A stretch of DNA of 55,721 nucleotides, taken from Yoonia maritima. GTDB taxonomy: Bacteria; Pseudomonadota; Alphaproteobacteria; Rhodobacterales; Rhodobacteraceae. The notes under the pieces are model-generated. The model saw nothing but the letters and a program-made list of their open reading frames with translations. It searched no databases and was not told the origin of the DNA. The translations under genes were made by a program, and so were the position numbers. This document shows positions 26,035 through 36,900 of the stretch, piece by piece (the first letter of the stretch is position 1; the number at the start of each line of letters is the position of its first letter). The DNA is taken from NCBI RefSeq assembly GCF_003003285.1, contig NZ_PVTP01000016.1, positions 1-55,721 of the forward strand, read 5' to 3'.

Positions 26035-29000
26035 ATGAGCACGTTTCAGACTATCATCAACGCATTCAAGAAGTTTCCGACCAGTGGCAGCGACATTACG
26101 CTGACCCCACAGACGTTCAACTTGGCGTTTGTGGACAACGTGTTCAACTTTTTGCTGCAATCAACTTCGGTCAAGTTCACCTCGACCACAGTCATCATCG
26201 GACAGGACAGCGCCACGCTGAAAGGAACAGCCGATGTTTTTGACTATACCGGGATTGTGGTCACCCTAACGTTTAATCTGGACGGGGCGTCGGTTACTGC
26301 GACGATTTCGTGTGATCTGGGCGCGGGGGCTGCGGTGCATTTGCCTTTGTTGACATGGATCACGCTGGAAGATGTGGCGTTCTGGGGGACGATTACGGAA
26401 ACCAGAGCGGTGGCCAAGTTCCATTTTGGGGCCTCTTTGAAACTAGACACCAGCACAGCGGTGCCAGTGACCCTAGATTATCAAGGCGGCGGCGTGTGGT
26501 CGATGACCGTGGCAAGTGGCACCAGCGAAACCCTGACCAGTGCGCAGGTGGTCACGTTGTTAGGCGGCAGCGCGTTGAATGAACTGTTGCCGGCGAAATT
26601 GGAAACTGCGCTGACATCTTTTGCCATGACCGGATTAGAGGCAACGTTCAACGCCAAAACCGATGATCTAAGCTATTTCAACACCGGTTTTTCGGTGTCT
26701 GACGCTTGGCCCATCGCGCCCGGTGTGACCTTAGAGCCTGGCCTGGGCTTGTCGTTTACGATGACCGAAAAGCAGCAAGCTGCAAAAGGTGTCAAAGCCG
26801 CTGCCGCGGCATCTGAAAAACACACCGAAGCTCAGATCAAGGGCACTTTGAAACTGGGTGGGACAGAGTTGCCGCTTAGATTGGATGCAACGATTGATGA
26901 CTCGGCCGTTTGGCAATTTGGCCTGCAACCGGGACAAACCGCGACGGTCAACACATTTGCCGATCTGTTGTCTTTAGCAGGCGATACGAGTTTTGCCTCT
27001 AGCTTGCCCGCGGCGATTTCGACCTTGCCCAGTATCGACATCGACCGGCTGAATGTGGTGTTCGATTCCACGGCGGATGTGATCAAAGAGGTCAGTTTCA
27101 AGGTTCAGACCGCCCATGCTTGGACGGTGTTGCCGAACTATTTTGTCGTTGAACAGGTCAAGCTGGATTTTGACATCACCGACGCCAATGTGCCTGCAGA
27201 CCGCAAGGTGATCGGAGAGGTCTATGGTGCGTTCAACATAGCCACCGCGCCATTGTTTTGCCGGATCAAGAACACTGCCACGGATCAGGATTGGGTGATC
27301 GAAGCCGGGTTGCTACCGGATCAAAAGCTAAACCTGACCTCGGTTGCCAGTCAGCTGTTTGACGGGGTGATCGAGGTGCCGGACACCGCGCCTCAGATCG
27401 TGTTTTCCAAGGCCAACCTTACAGTGAAACCTAAGGACATGACGTTTGAGCTGTCGGCGGCTTCGACGGACGAATGGGTGTTGATCGACAACCATCTGAG
27501 CATCAAGTCTCTGTCGTTTGACTTGTCTCGCACGCCCAAGACGTCGACCGCTTTGGCGCAGTCGAGCGAGTTTGATTACAAAGGCAATTTCGAAGGCAAG
27601 CTGGAGATTGGCGGCGTCACCGTAACCTTGAGTGCCGCGCTGAATGCCAAGGCCGATTCCGGGGTGGATTTCAAAGGCACCACCGACACGCATCCGATCC
27701 CCTTTGGTACGTGGATCAGTGATTTCGCCAATCTTTTCGGGCAAGTTGACCTGCCCGATTGGCTGACCGGGATCACACTAAGCAATCTGGCCGTGACGTA
27801 TAATACAAAATCCAAGAATTATACGTTCACAGTCACGCTGAAGGACACAGCCGAGCCGGGGTTAGCGGTGGTGTTGACTATCGGGTTGACCCACGAGGCT
27901 GCCAATACTTGGACACAAGTTATCTCAGCCGTTTTGACATATAGTGAAGACGGGGTTGACCTGAAGTTCTCACTCACTTTCACGAATAGCACCGTGAAAG
28001 GTGTCAGCACCAAAACGACGCGCGCGGTTTGGTCGGGGAAGAACCCTCCGGGCTTGTCGGATTTTCTGGTGCTGCTGGGTAAGAAGCTGGATGTGGCATC
28101 CCAATTCCCGCAGGCGCTGAATTGGGATGCCACACTGTCAAAAATGATCGTGGATGCGACGGAGGCAACCGGCAAGCCGACCAAAGTCCATGCTGCGGGT
28201 CAATTTGACCTAGATGTCGGCGGGAATACAGATTGGAGCCTGTATTTCGCCTATACCAACGACACCACCTTTGACGCTGAGAAAAAGGACAAAACTGCAG
28301 TTACGTTGTCTGTCTGCGAGGATGAGGCGGGCGCTGCGGCGCCCAAAACGCCTCTGCCGTATGTCTTTGGGGTGGCTTTGGGCGGGCCGATGGACGTGAG
28401 CAATCTGCCGTTGGTCGGGTCGATCCCGGGAATTGAGCAATACAACATCGATAAGCTGGGGTTTTATTACACCAACGCGACCTTCCCGACCAAAAGTTCA
28501 AAACTGACGTTTTCATTGCCCGATCTGGCCAAGATCGAAGAGAAAAAATCCAATTTCACCAAAGCCAAACTAAATGGTCCAAAATTCAATCTTTTGGCGC
28601 TGTTTGCCAAAGATGAGGACAAGAGTTCCACCGACAGCGCAGTGATCGAAGCGACGGCATTGTCAGGGGAAAGCTTCGGCAGCGACGATAGCGATGGCAG
28701 CATGAGCTTGGGCGCGCCGACAGCGGCACCTGCACAGGGCACGCAATCGTTTGCCGCCGACCAAACGACCACCAGTGCGCCGATTGCGTGGCTGGATTTG
28801 AACAAGACCATCGGCCCTGTGTCCTTGGAAAAGGTCGGGCTAAGCTATTCCACCCCGCCCAAAGGGGAGGGCGGCGAACTGGGCGTGTTTGGCGTCTATT
28901 TCAATGGTGGTTTTGCCCTTGCAGGATTGGATTTGTATCTAGATGGGTTAGGCATCACCTTCCCGCTTCCGAAACCCGGCGGCACAGTGAAAGACCCAAT

Positions 29001-31158
29001 TTCCCAGATACATTTCCATCTGAACGGGCTGTTTATGAGCCTCGAAAAACCCAACCTGACAATTGCCGGAGGGTTTTTGAACCTTCCCGGTGACAGTCTG
29101 GACATGCTGGGACAATTGTCGATCACAGCCGGGCCTTATGGCTTGGACGCTTACGGGGCCTTTTCTGGCGACCTTTCTGACCCGTCACTGTTTCTGTTTG
29201 TGCATCTGATGGCGCCGATTGGCGGGCCGCCCAGCTTTTTTATCGATGGTGTGTCGGGTGGATTTGGTGTCAACCGCGATTTTGTTTTGCCGACGATCGA
29301 CCAATTGGCGGATTATCCGTTGCTCCCGTCGGGTAACAGCATTCCGTCTATGACAGAGCTCAGCGGTATCAGTGCGGCGCAGAAGCTGGAGAAAATGCAG
29401 ACGGCGCTGCAAAATCTGGCGACGTTCTTCCCGCAGCGCAAAGGCCAGTATTGGTTTGCGGCCGGTCTGGATGTGACCACCTATGAGATGATCAAGACAA
29501 CGGCGATCTTGTCGGTGTCGATTGGCAACGACCTGCAACTGGCGGTTATCGGTAGTTCGGGCATGACCTTACCTGTGGATGTGGGCGGCGATCCGTTGGC
29601 CTATATTCAGATCAATTTCCTTGTTTCCTATTCCTCGGCCAACGATCGTATTTCTATATTGGGAGAGATCACGCCGTCGTCGTTCATCCTAACCAAAGAC
29701 ATCCGATTGGGTGGCGGGTTTGCGTTCTATGTCTGGACGGGCGGGCCGCATGCGGGTGATTTCGTTCTGACCATCGGCGGCTACAGCCCGTTTTACCAAA
29801 AACCTGCCCTGTACCCTGATGTGCCGCGACTGTCGCTTAAGGCAAAGATCGACATACTCACAATTGAGGGCGAAGGCTATTTCGCGCTGGTGCCCACGGC
29901 TTTGATGGCCGGGATCGACATCAAAGCCACAGCCGACCTGGGCCCGATTACCGCATGGTTCCACGCCAGTGCCGATTTCCTGATTGGGTGGAAACCGTTT
30001 ACCTATCAGGCCCATGTCGGGATTGTGCTTGGTGCGACATTTGCGTTGGATATCGGGTTTGTCACGATCAAGATGACCATCCATGTCGGTGTGGGTCTGG
30101 ACGTTTGGGGCCCGGATTTTGGCGGACGTGCGGTTGTTGATCTGTCGATCATTTCCTTTGCAATTGACTTCGGCAGTTCGAAACAGGACGCTCCGACACT
30201 GAATTGGCAGGAATTTATCAACTTCCTGCCTAGCAAGACTGAGAGTCAGGCACCTACCCCTGTGATGCGCGCCGCGCCGATCAAGGCCTTTGCCATGATG
30301 GAGCCGGTGGCATTTTACGATGCCGCTCCTTCGGCGACGACTTCCGAAAAAACGCTGGTGTCGATCGATGTGAGTAAGGGCAAATTGCCCCGCGATCAGG
30401 CTGCGGCAACGGCTTCGGGCGTGGACTTTGTCGTCGATGCCAATCACTTTGTGATCCGCGCCCAATGCAGCGCACCGTCAAATGCCATCAGCTACAATGA
30501 CTCGCCCCTGTCCAAGGATGAAACCTATTACCTGCGGCCAGGCAATCTGCGACAGCAGTTCAAGGTCAACCCCAAACTGGTTGATCACCACCCCTACATC
30601 ATCGACCCGGCTCCTGCGACGAATGACCCAAGCTGGTTTGACGTGGTCATCGGCAGCCCGCCACAAAAACTGGACAAGCTGACCAGCACGTTGATTACGA
30701 CGTTAAAAGACGAACACGGCAACTATAAGGAGGTCATGATCCGGCTGATCAAATCGGGTGTTTCCCCCGCGCTATGGGGATCGGAAAGCAACCCGGTTCC
30801 GGACGGGTCCAACACGATGACCGGGACGGTGGTCGGGGTTGAGTTTCTACCCAACCTCTATTTCCCCAGCCATACGTCTTATATCCAGTATTACTATTTG
30901 GTGTTTACGACCAATAATGTGTTTTTGGAACAAGACACGGCTCCGGTACAGGATCAGACACCGTTTTCCAACCCAACGACGATCCTTGAAGACATGGCGA
31001 ATGGCAGTGCCTTTGCCACGACCCAGGCTACGCGCAGCGCAGCGGTCGATGCATTAAATACCCTAGGGTTCGCCCAGCTGAATTTGGAAAATTCCGCTAA
31101 ACTGAGCACTCAGAACTACGTGCAACCGGCTGAGCTGGTTCACATGACTGCCGCCTGA
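26035..31158 (+). CDS. Giant beta-rich protein B with DUF6603-type domain
   Basis: A 1,707-residue protein. The N-terminal ~900 residues contain successive beta-rich segments of similar style (repeating LxFTVTL/VxLxAxL strands, IPFGTWISDFANLFG-like turns). Residues ~920-1385 match what I recall of the DUF6603 family: an IGPVSLEKVGLSY entry, GPPSFFIDGVSGGFGVNR (~1064), GDFVLTIGGYSPFY (~1240) and YPDVPRLSLKAKI, ending in amphipathic strands. The C-terminal ~300 residues form a separate beta domain. No signal peptide, transmembrane helix or catalytic motif. DUF6603 proteins have no established function. The alternating strands could form an amphipathic sheet able to bind lipid, which would fit the lipid-making synthase next door, but this is speculative. 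Confidence 0.75.
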   Translation: MSTFQTIINAFKKFPTSGSDITLTPQTFNLAFVDNVFNFLLQSTSVKFTSTTVIIGQDSATLKGTADVFDYTGIVVTLTFNLDGASVTATISCDLGAGAAVHLPLLTWITLEDVAFWGTITETRAVAKFHFGASLKLDTSTAVPVTLDYQGGGVWSMTVASGTSETLTSAQVVTLLGGSALNELLPAKLETALTSFAMTGLEATFNAKTDDLSYFNTGFSVSDAWPIAPGVTLEPGLGLSFTMTEKQQAAKGVKAAAAASEKHTEAQIKGTLKLGGTELPLRLDATIDDSAVWQFGLQPGQTATVNTFADLLSLAGDTSFASSLPAAISTLPSIDIDRLNVVFDSTADVIKEVSFKVQTAHAWTVLPNYFVVEQVKLDFDITDANVPADRKVIGEVYGAFNIATAPLFCRIKNTATDQDWVIEAGLLPDQKLNLTSVASQLFDGVIEVPDTAPQIVFSKANLTVKPKDMTFELSAASTDEWVLIDNHLSIKSLSFDLSRTPKTSTALAQSSEFDYKGNFEGKLEIGGVTVTLSAALNAKADSGVDFKGTTDTHPIPFGTWISDFANLFGQVDLPDWLTGITLSNLAVTYNTKSKNYTFTVTLKDTAEPGLAVVLTIGLTHEAANTWTQVISAVLTYSEDGVDLKFSLTFTNSTVKGVSTKTTRAVWSGKNPPGLSDFLVLLGKKLDVASQFPQALNWDATLSKMIVDATEATGKPTKVHAAGQFDLDVGGNTDWSLYFAYTNDTTFDAEKKDKTAVTLSVCEDEAGAAAPKTPLPYVFGVALGGPMDVSNLPLVGSIPGIEQYNIDKLGFYYTNATFPTKSSKLTFSLPDLAKIEEKKSNFTKAKLNGPKFNLLALFAKDEDKSSTDSAVIEATALSGESFGSDDSDGSMSLGAPTAAPAQGTQSFAADQTTTSAPIAWLDLNKTIGPVSLEKVGLSYSTPPKGEGGELGVFGVYFNGGFALAGLDLYLDGLGITFPLPKPGGTVKDPISQIHFHLNGLFMSLEKPNLTIAGGFLNLPGDSLDMLGQLSITAGPYGLDAYGAFSGDLSDPSLFLFVHLMAPIGGPPSFFIDGVSGGFGVNRDFVLPTIDQLADYPLLPSGNSIPSMTELSGISAAQKLEKMQTALQNLATFFPQRKGQYWFAAGLDVTTYEMIKTTAILSVSIGNDLQLAVIGSSGMTLPVDVGGDPLAYIQINFLVSYSSANDRISILGEITPSSFILTKDIRLGGGFAFYVWTGGPHAGDFVLTIGGYSPFYQKPALYPDVPRLSLKAKIDILTIEGEGYFALVPTALMAGIDIKATADLGPITAWFHASADFLIGWKPFTYQAHVGIVLGATFALDIGFVTIKMTIHVGVGLDVWGPDFGGRAVVDLSIISFAIDFGSSKQDAPTLNWQEFINFLPSKTESQAPTPVMRAAPIKAFAMMEPVAFYDAAPSATTSEKTLVSIDVSKGKLPRDQAAATASGVDFVVDANHFVIRAQCSAPSNAISYNDSPLSKDETYYLRPGNLRQQFKVNPKLVDHHPYIIDPAPATNDPSWFDVVIGSPPQKLDKLTSTLITTLKDEHGNYKEVMIRLIKSGVSPALWGSESNPVPDGSNTMTGTVVGVEFLPNLYFPSHTSYIQYYYLVFTTNNVFLEQDTAPVQDQTPFSNPTTILEDMANGSAFATTQATRSAAVDALNTLGFAQLNLENSAKLSTQNYVQPAELVHMTAA

Positions 31159-31207
31159 ATACAGTACCCGACACGCCCCGCACCAGAGCCGAAAAGCGAC
31201 TAGATAG

Positions 31208-32932
31208 ATGACCACAAAACAGACCATTGTGACCACGAATGACTCGCCCCTGTTTCAGGTCAGTGCTTCGTTTGTTCAACACAGCCTGCCAGGGTTGAGC
31301 GCGGGCAAATATACTGTCACAGCCCAGCAAAAGATCGACGATGACGAGGGCGCGTCGGTGACCAACGGGGCGTTGCCTGTTGTGTCGCATTCCTTCGGGG
31401 TGGAGGGGGACAAATACACCCTGCCCACAAGGTTCATCCACAGCATCTATCCCGCCGCAGGGGCACAGGGTGAATTTTCGACCGCGCTGCCTCAGATCGT
31501 TTTGAAAAATGCGGTAAAGCTGCCGTGGATCCGAACGCCTTATTATCATCAAGAGCCACAGATACGTACGCACGCCTATCCTACGACCAATCCCACCGGT
31601 AAATATGATGACGACAAGGCGAGTTGGCTGTTTATCATGGTGCTGAGCGCGTCAGATTTCGATGGCACGATGCCGCGACAGATGGTGAAAAAGGGCACGG
31701 TTGCAGATCTGATACCCGACACAATGACGGTGCGGTCTCTGGGTAAAGCCGCCCCCGGAAAGATGCCCGCGACTAAAGGTTACTCCTCGTTTTCTTATGT
31801 GTTTGAAAGTGGGGAGACCCAACCGGCGGGGACAGAACTTGACCCCGGTGTCGGCTATGACGGCACGGATCCCATCAGCTTTATCGATATTCCTGTCGGG
31901 CTGTTCGCGAAACTGGCCCCGACGATACAAGATTTGCGGATGATGTCCCATGTTCGGTCGGTCAGGATGGATAACAAGGCGCTGGCTGACAGTGATGTGA
32001 TCGACCCGGAGGGCGAATATGCCGTAATGATGGCCAACCGGCTTCCACAGTCTTTGCCGACATCGGAACTGGACAATCCAACGCCTGGTGAAAACCCCAA
32101 AGGTGCCAATGCCGCGATGGTGGTATCGTTGGAATATCTGGAATGCGCGTTGCGTGGCTATGCGGATACGAGCTATTTCAAATCCACCATTCAGACCAAC
32201 CCCAAGGGTTTTGTGCGGCTTGTGGTGCTGACCAAGTGGGAATTTACCTCGTATCAGGACACCAGTTTTGAATTTGTGACCCTGCTTGAGCACTTGAATG
32301 AGCGCGTGCCGGACGAGGATGATCCAGAAAGCACGCCATTGGACGACCCCTTGATGCGGCTGCCCAATCCGCCCAGCTATTCGCAACCAACGCCGGCTGA
32401 AAATACGGTTCAAACCATGTTGAGCCTTGGGTATGTGCCGATGAACCATCTGACCCGCGTACCAGATGTGACCGCCAATGGGGCCGAGCCAATCCAGACT
32501 GTGTCGTGGTATCGCGGACCTTTGGCACCGTTTGTCGTGCCTGCGGACGCAGACGGGCCTTTGGGGGGCGGCGTTCAGAACAGCACTGTGGCGCATATGG
32601 TCTATTCGGCGGATGCTTTGCTGAAATTCGACCCCGATGTCGGGCTCTACGACACGTCTTATGCGGCGGCATGGCAATTGGGGCGGTTGATGGCGCTGAA
32701 CGACCAGAGTTTTTCGACGGCCTATTACCAATGGCAGCGCAGCCGCGTCTATAGCCTGCGCGCAGCCTATGAAATGGATAGTGTGACGCAGCCTTTCGCG
32801 CCACAGCGCGAAGTCTCCTTTGCGTTGCACGAACTGACCAAAACTCGCAGTGGCCTTCCGACCGATACGCTGCTTCAATCCGCCGTCAGCAGCCTTGTGA
32901 TGGCGGCTCAGACAGGAGGCGACAATGAGTGA
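31208..32932 (+). CDS. Uncharacterised protein C
   Basis: 574 residues, no signal peptide or membrane segment. The segment FIHSIYPAAGAQGEFSTALP followed by KLPWIRTPY and SWLFIMVLSASD looks like a conserved block that I associate, from memory, with proteins encoded in similar large clusters; no function is attached to it. The middle contains RMMSHVRSVRMDNKAL and a long extended region. It overlaps the next gene by eight bases, with an SD (GGAGG) inside its own last codons, so expression of C and D is coupled. It is preceded by a 49-base gap after B. Confidence 0.65.
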   Translation: MTTKQTIVTTNDSPLFQVSASFVQHSLPGLSAGKYTVTAQQKIDDDEGASVTNGALPVVSHSFGVEGDKYTLPTRFIHSIYPAAGAQGEFSTALPQIVLKNAVKLPWIRTPYYHQEPQIRTHAYPTTNPTGKYDDDKASWLFIMVLSASDFDGTMPRQMVKKGTVADLIPDTMTVRSLGKAAPGKMPATKGYSSFSYVFESGETQPAGTELDPGVGYDGTDPISFIDIPVGLFAKLAPTIQDLRMMSHVRSVRMDNKALADSDVIDPEGEYAVMMANRLPQSLPTSELDNPTPGENPKGANAAMVVSLEYLECALRGYADTSYFKSTIQTNPKGFVRLVVLTKWEFTSYQDTSFEFVTLLEHLNERVPDEDDPESTPLDDPLMRLPNPPSYSQPTPAENTVQTMLSLGYVPMNHLTRVPDVTANGAEPIQTVSWYRGPLAPFVVPADADGPLGGGVQNSTVAHMVYSADALLKFDPDVGLYDTSYAAAWQLGRLMALNDQSFSTAYYQWQRSRVYSLRAAYEMDSVTQPFAPQREVSFALHELTKTRSGLPTDTLLQSAVSSLVMAAQTGGDNE

Positions 32933-33971
32933 GTATTCCGCGCGTCTGGCCGAACTGGCACAGGCTACAGCCATCGATCCCATGCCAGACGATTTGGCCA
33001 ACTGGCTGACAAATATGGAAAATTTGGTAGGCGTCCCGTTCAATTACCTGCTCCCTGACAGTAAGATGTTGCCGCCCGAAACGCTGCGCCAATTCCATAT
33101 TGATCCCAATTGGGTCAATGCTCTGGTCGACGGCGCCATGAGTATTGGACGACATTTCGAAAGCCAGAACGCTTTGGGGCTGGCGCAGCAGGCTGAACAT
33201 GCCAACCTGTTGTCCGCGCGGTCGCAGACGGCTGAGATGAAACAGATGCTCCGCCAGACCCAGTTGTCGCAAATTCCCAAACGCGAACTTCCCGCGCGCG
33301 CCTATGCCAAAATGCAAAAGATGTGCAGTACCCAAGGCGTCGCAACGCCTGTTGCGTTGGCTCAGACGCCGGTGATGACGGGGTTTTTGTTGCGCTCCAA
33401 AGTGGTCAGAGGCTGGCCCAGCATGGATGTGGCAGGCTATCCTTCGGGGTCGTCACCTTATGACAACAACCTCAACTCCAAGGTCAAAGTTGTGCCTTTG
33501 GACATCGTGCGGTTGGTACAATTATCCGATGATGTGTTGTTTGGCATCTTTAAGGGTGAGCTGTTCGAACTGGTGTTCCATCAGCCCGCCGAAGCGATCC
33601 ATTGCGGATTTGATCAGATCAATCCAACAGCGTCGCCGCCGAATGTTATCAAAGACTTGCGGTATCCCACTGCCGGATGGCAACAAGAAAAGTCGCCTTA
33701 TAACGCGCTCAGCCAAAAGCAGATGGACAACGCGTTTCACGACCCGTCTGAGCGGGTTTTGAACATGGCCGCGATCAGCGAATGGATGGCCACGACTTTG
33801 AAAAAAGACGGCACGGCGCCGGGGTACTATCAGGCCGCAGGGGCGGGCAATACCCCCCCGCCCGAGCCATATATTGACCATCTCGTTTCGTCTGATTTTG
33901 GGATGGAGATGGTGCAGGGCGTCGGTCTTGTCTCTTTCATCAACAAACAAGCACCGGCGGCCAAGTCATGA
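32925..33971 (+). CDS. Uncharacterised protein D
   Basis: 348 residues. The N-terminal YSARLAELAQAT resembles the start of protein A. Two blocks look family-defining: VPFNYLLPDSKMLPPETLRQ with DPNWVNALVDGAMSIG (~45-90), and FLLRSKVVRGWPSMDVAGY (~150) with LSDDVLFGIFKGELFELVF. Similar blocks occur, as far as I recall, in uncharacterised proteins encoded near DUF6603 genes in several phyla. No catalytic residues can be named. GGAGG lies five bases before ATG 32925. Its stop overlaps the start of E in ATGA. Confidence 0.65.
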   Translation: MSEYSARLAELAQATAIDPMPDDLANWLTNMENLVGVPFNYLLPDSKMLPPETLRQFHIDPNWVNALVDGAMSIGRHFESQNALGLAQQAEHANLLSARSQTAEMKQMLRQTQLSQIPKRELPARAYAKMQKMCSTQGVATPVALAQTPVMTGFLLRSKVVRGWPSMDVAGYPSGSSPYDNNLNSKVKVVPLDIVRLVQLSDDVLFGIFKGELFELVFHQPAEAIHCGFDQINPTASPPNVIKDLRYPTAGWQQEKSPYNALSQKQMDNAFHDPSERVLNMAAISEWMATTLKKDGTAPGYYQAAGAGNTPPPEPYIDHLVSSDFGMEMVQGVGLVSFINKQAPAAKS

Positions 33972-36900
33972 CCATTATTACTCCCATCCATGTCGAAGCC
34001 CTTAGGGTCACGTCCAATACCTCGCAAGAGGCGAAGACAGCGCTGTATAAGTTTGACGAACTGGGCAAAGTTGCCAGCTCTGCGGGCAGCGGGATGATCG
34101 CGGCAGAGAACTTTTCTTCGTCTGTGACCAATCTGGGCACCCAACCGGGCATCCATCTGCACTGGTCTTTGCCGCGGGCCTATACCAAGGGCACGCAAAA
34201 TCGTGACACTGGCGCCATCAGTTTTCCGGTTCTGCCAAACCGGTGGTTGGTGATCCGTATGCTGAAAAACGCCAAACCGGGTGCGGGCAAACCTGCGACC
34301 GATACCCGGCTTTGGATGTTGGAAAGCGATGCGCACACTGTTGCGTCAGGCGCGGCACCGGTGGGCGGTTCGCTCGCGCCATGGATGGACAGTTCTAGCG
34401 ATATTCAAGGCCTCAAAGGCAACCTGCTGGGTCGCAAGCTGCACATCACCGACACCTGGAGCGAGCCCAACACCGGGATGCAGACCCTTGCGGCACGCGC
34501 TGGCAGCCAAGATCCCGGGTATCTGGGATCGCAGTTCCAGGCGCCCTATGGATCAGGCGAGACGTTCACCGCTTATCTGCCGAGTTCAGGTAATATTCTA
34601 GGGCTGTACGATCCTCTGGAGGATTACTTCACCAAACCCAATCAGCTAACTACAGATGCCGAATTCAGCGCGTCTTATTTCGTGGTGGGCTGGGTCAGCG
34701 ACACGGCTTCGGACATTTGCAATATCACGCTGAAACAAGCGCTCGCAGATTACGGGCAATTGCCATCCCGCGACAAACCCAGCCTCGAGGCGTATATTGA
34801 ACAGATCATGACGACCGAGCTGAAATGGTCGCTGAGCGATTACGCCGGACTGACTGCTTCGACGATCCCGACAACACAGGCCGTGATGAGCGGGCTTGTG
34901 GCCGACATCACATGGAAGATGTCATCAGGATCGGTTCTTACCTATCCTACCGGCACTCCGACGCAGCAAGGCATCAAAGTGAGCATTGGGTCGAACACTG
35001 CGGATGCGTTGTCAGCCTATCTCAATGGCACAGTGCTAGATCCGTTCTTTAATCCCAACGCGCCCGAAGTGGATCAAAAAACGGAATGGCTTTTGAACGC
35101 GTTGCAATTTGACCAATTGCCCAAGCTGGATTCAGGGGCCGCCGGGGTGGGACAGTTACAAGAGTTCTTGCATTCCTCGGGGTTCTCAAGTGCACCCGGA
35201 GGCTATGTTTGGGCGGTGCAGCAGGATAAGGACAGCACTCAATCCCAAGGGCAGGGCAACAACAACGAAGTGCCGTTACCGCCCTATCTGGGAAAAGTTC
35301 TGGCCGATCTGAACACCGCGCAGCGTGCGTTTGATCAAACGCGCGACAAAATCGCCAGTCAGCGGCGGCAGTTATTCCTCGACTGGTCCTATCATGCAGG
35401 GCAACTTCAGAGCAACGTGTTCGGCGGATCGGGGCAAAGCCTGACCGATGATGTGACCGGGTCTTTTGTTGTGGATGGGATACTGCATTACTTTCCGATG
35501 CTTTATGCGGCGGGCAATTACACTGACCTGACCGAGCCAACATCGGCTTATGTGCCCACTGCGGACAGTTTCAACATAGCCTTACCTGCGGCGGCCCATA
35601 CCAGCCTGCCCAGCGACATCGCATCCTATTCCTTTCTTTCATCCTTTAATCCAACCGCCGGAGGGTTTGCGTCGGAACTGGTGAATTTGGCGATCAATGC
35701 GGAAGCAACGGCCCAAGAATTGGTGCCTTTGGGTCTTTCGAGCCTGCGTGAAACGGTTGATTTGCTGGAATTGGCACAAATTGTGCCCGCTGCGGCGCCG
35801 TCGGCACAAAGCCAGATCAGCACGCTGGTAGACAACGCGATTGAAACCCTGACGGACGCTAGCAAAGCGTTGAAAAAAGCGGCGGAGTTTGCCGCTGATC
35901 TGACCAATCAGACCACAGGCGTAGAGGCGCTGTCGGCAGAGGCCACGCGCGACGCGGCGTCGATCAAAGCGCTGGTGACGGCGTTCAAGGGGTACACAAC
36001 CGTTACAACCGTACCGGCCCCCTTACCATTGCCGCCTGCCACAGCTTTCAAAGACACGCTGCAACCGTCTGACGCGCAGACGCTGGCACAATTTGCCAGC
36101 GGGTCTGCGGGTTTTCCAGGCGTCAAAGAGTTGCTGGACACCTATGGCGGGGCCGGGGGAAAACCGGCGTTTGTTTCTGACACCAGCCTTGCCGGGTATT
36201 ATCTGGCCTGCGCGCATATCTATGTGATCCAATCCAGTGATCCGTGGAACATCACTGGGGCCTATTACATGCAATATTGCTTGCAAACGCTCATGCAGGC
36301 AGAGGAAAATTCGACCCAAATCGCATCTGATCTGACCGCTGCAGTTGCGAAACTGACGGGGGTGGAGGTTGCAGCGGCGCTGGCCGCGCTAGAGACAATC
36401 GCGTCACAAACATTGGCCAGCGTGCAAGCGGACTTGTCGGCCACGCCTGCGAACATCAGCGGTGCTTTGGCTGCTTTGAATGCGATGTTGGGGCAGGGTG
36501 CCACGGACCTTCCAGCCATTGCCACGACCTTGTTGGGGCAGGATTGGCGGGACATTGGCACCGACATGCAGTCCGCCACAAAGTTGGTGTTGGACAGGCT
36601 GCCCGGTGCGCAACAGGTTAGCATCTACAACACCGCTTTGTATGACCGCATCAAAAGCCAATTCGAATTAGTTGCTACCCCGGCCAATTCGTTTTCTGCG
36701 CCAAACGAACCTGTCATCCTGATGGGTCAGGACGCGAGCGGAGAGACGATTTTGAAACCGTTCACCCGCAACGGTAAAGCCGATATCATCCCCTGTCGGA
36801 TGCCGTCAGAAATTGTCAACGCCACCCATCCACCGGACTATCCTACTCAGATCAATTCAATCGGAACCAAAATCAAGCCAACCCAACGGGGGTTAAGCGC

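Noticed and set aside
29689..30465. 258-codon minus-strand frame antisense to the DUF6603-type protein
   Set aside because: Same shadow composition; the plus strand carries the family motifs.
31652..33043. 463-codon minus-strand frame antisense to protein C
   Set aside because: Arg/His-rich antisense shadow opposite a coding gene with good start, spacing and coupling; no recognisable motif.
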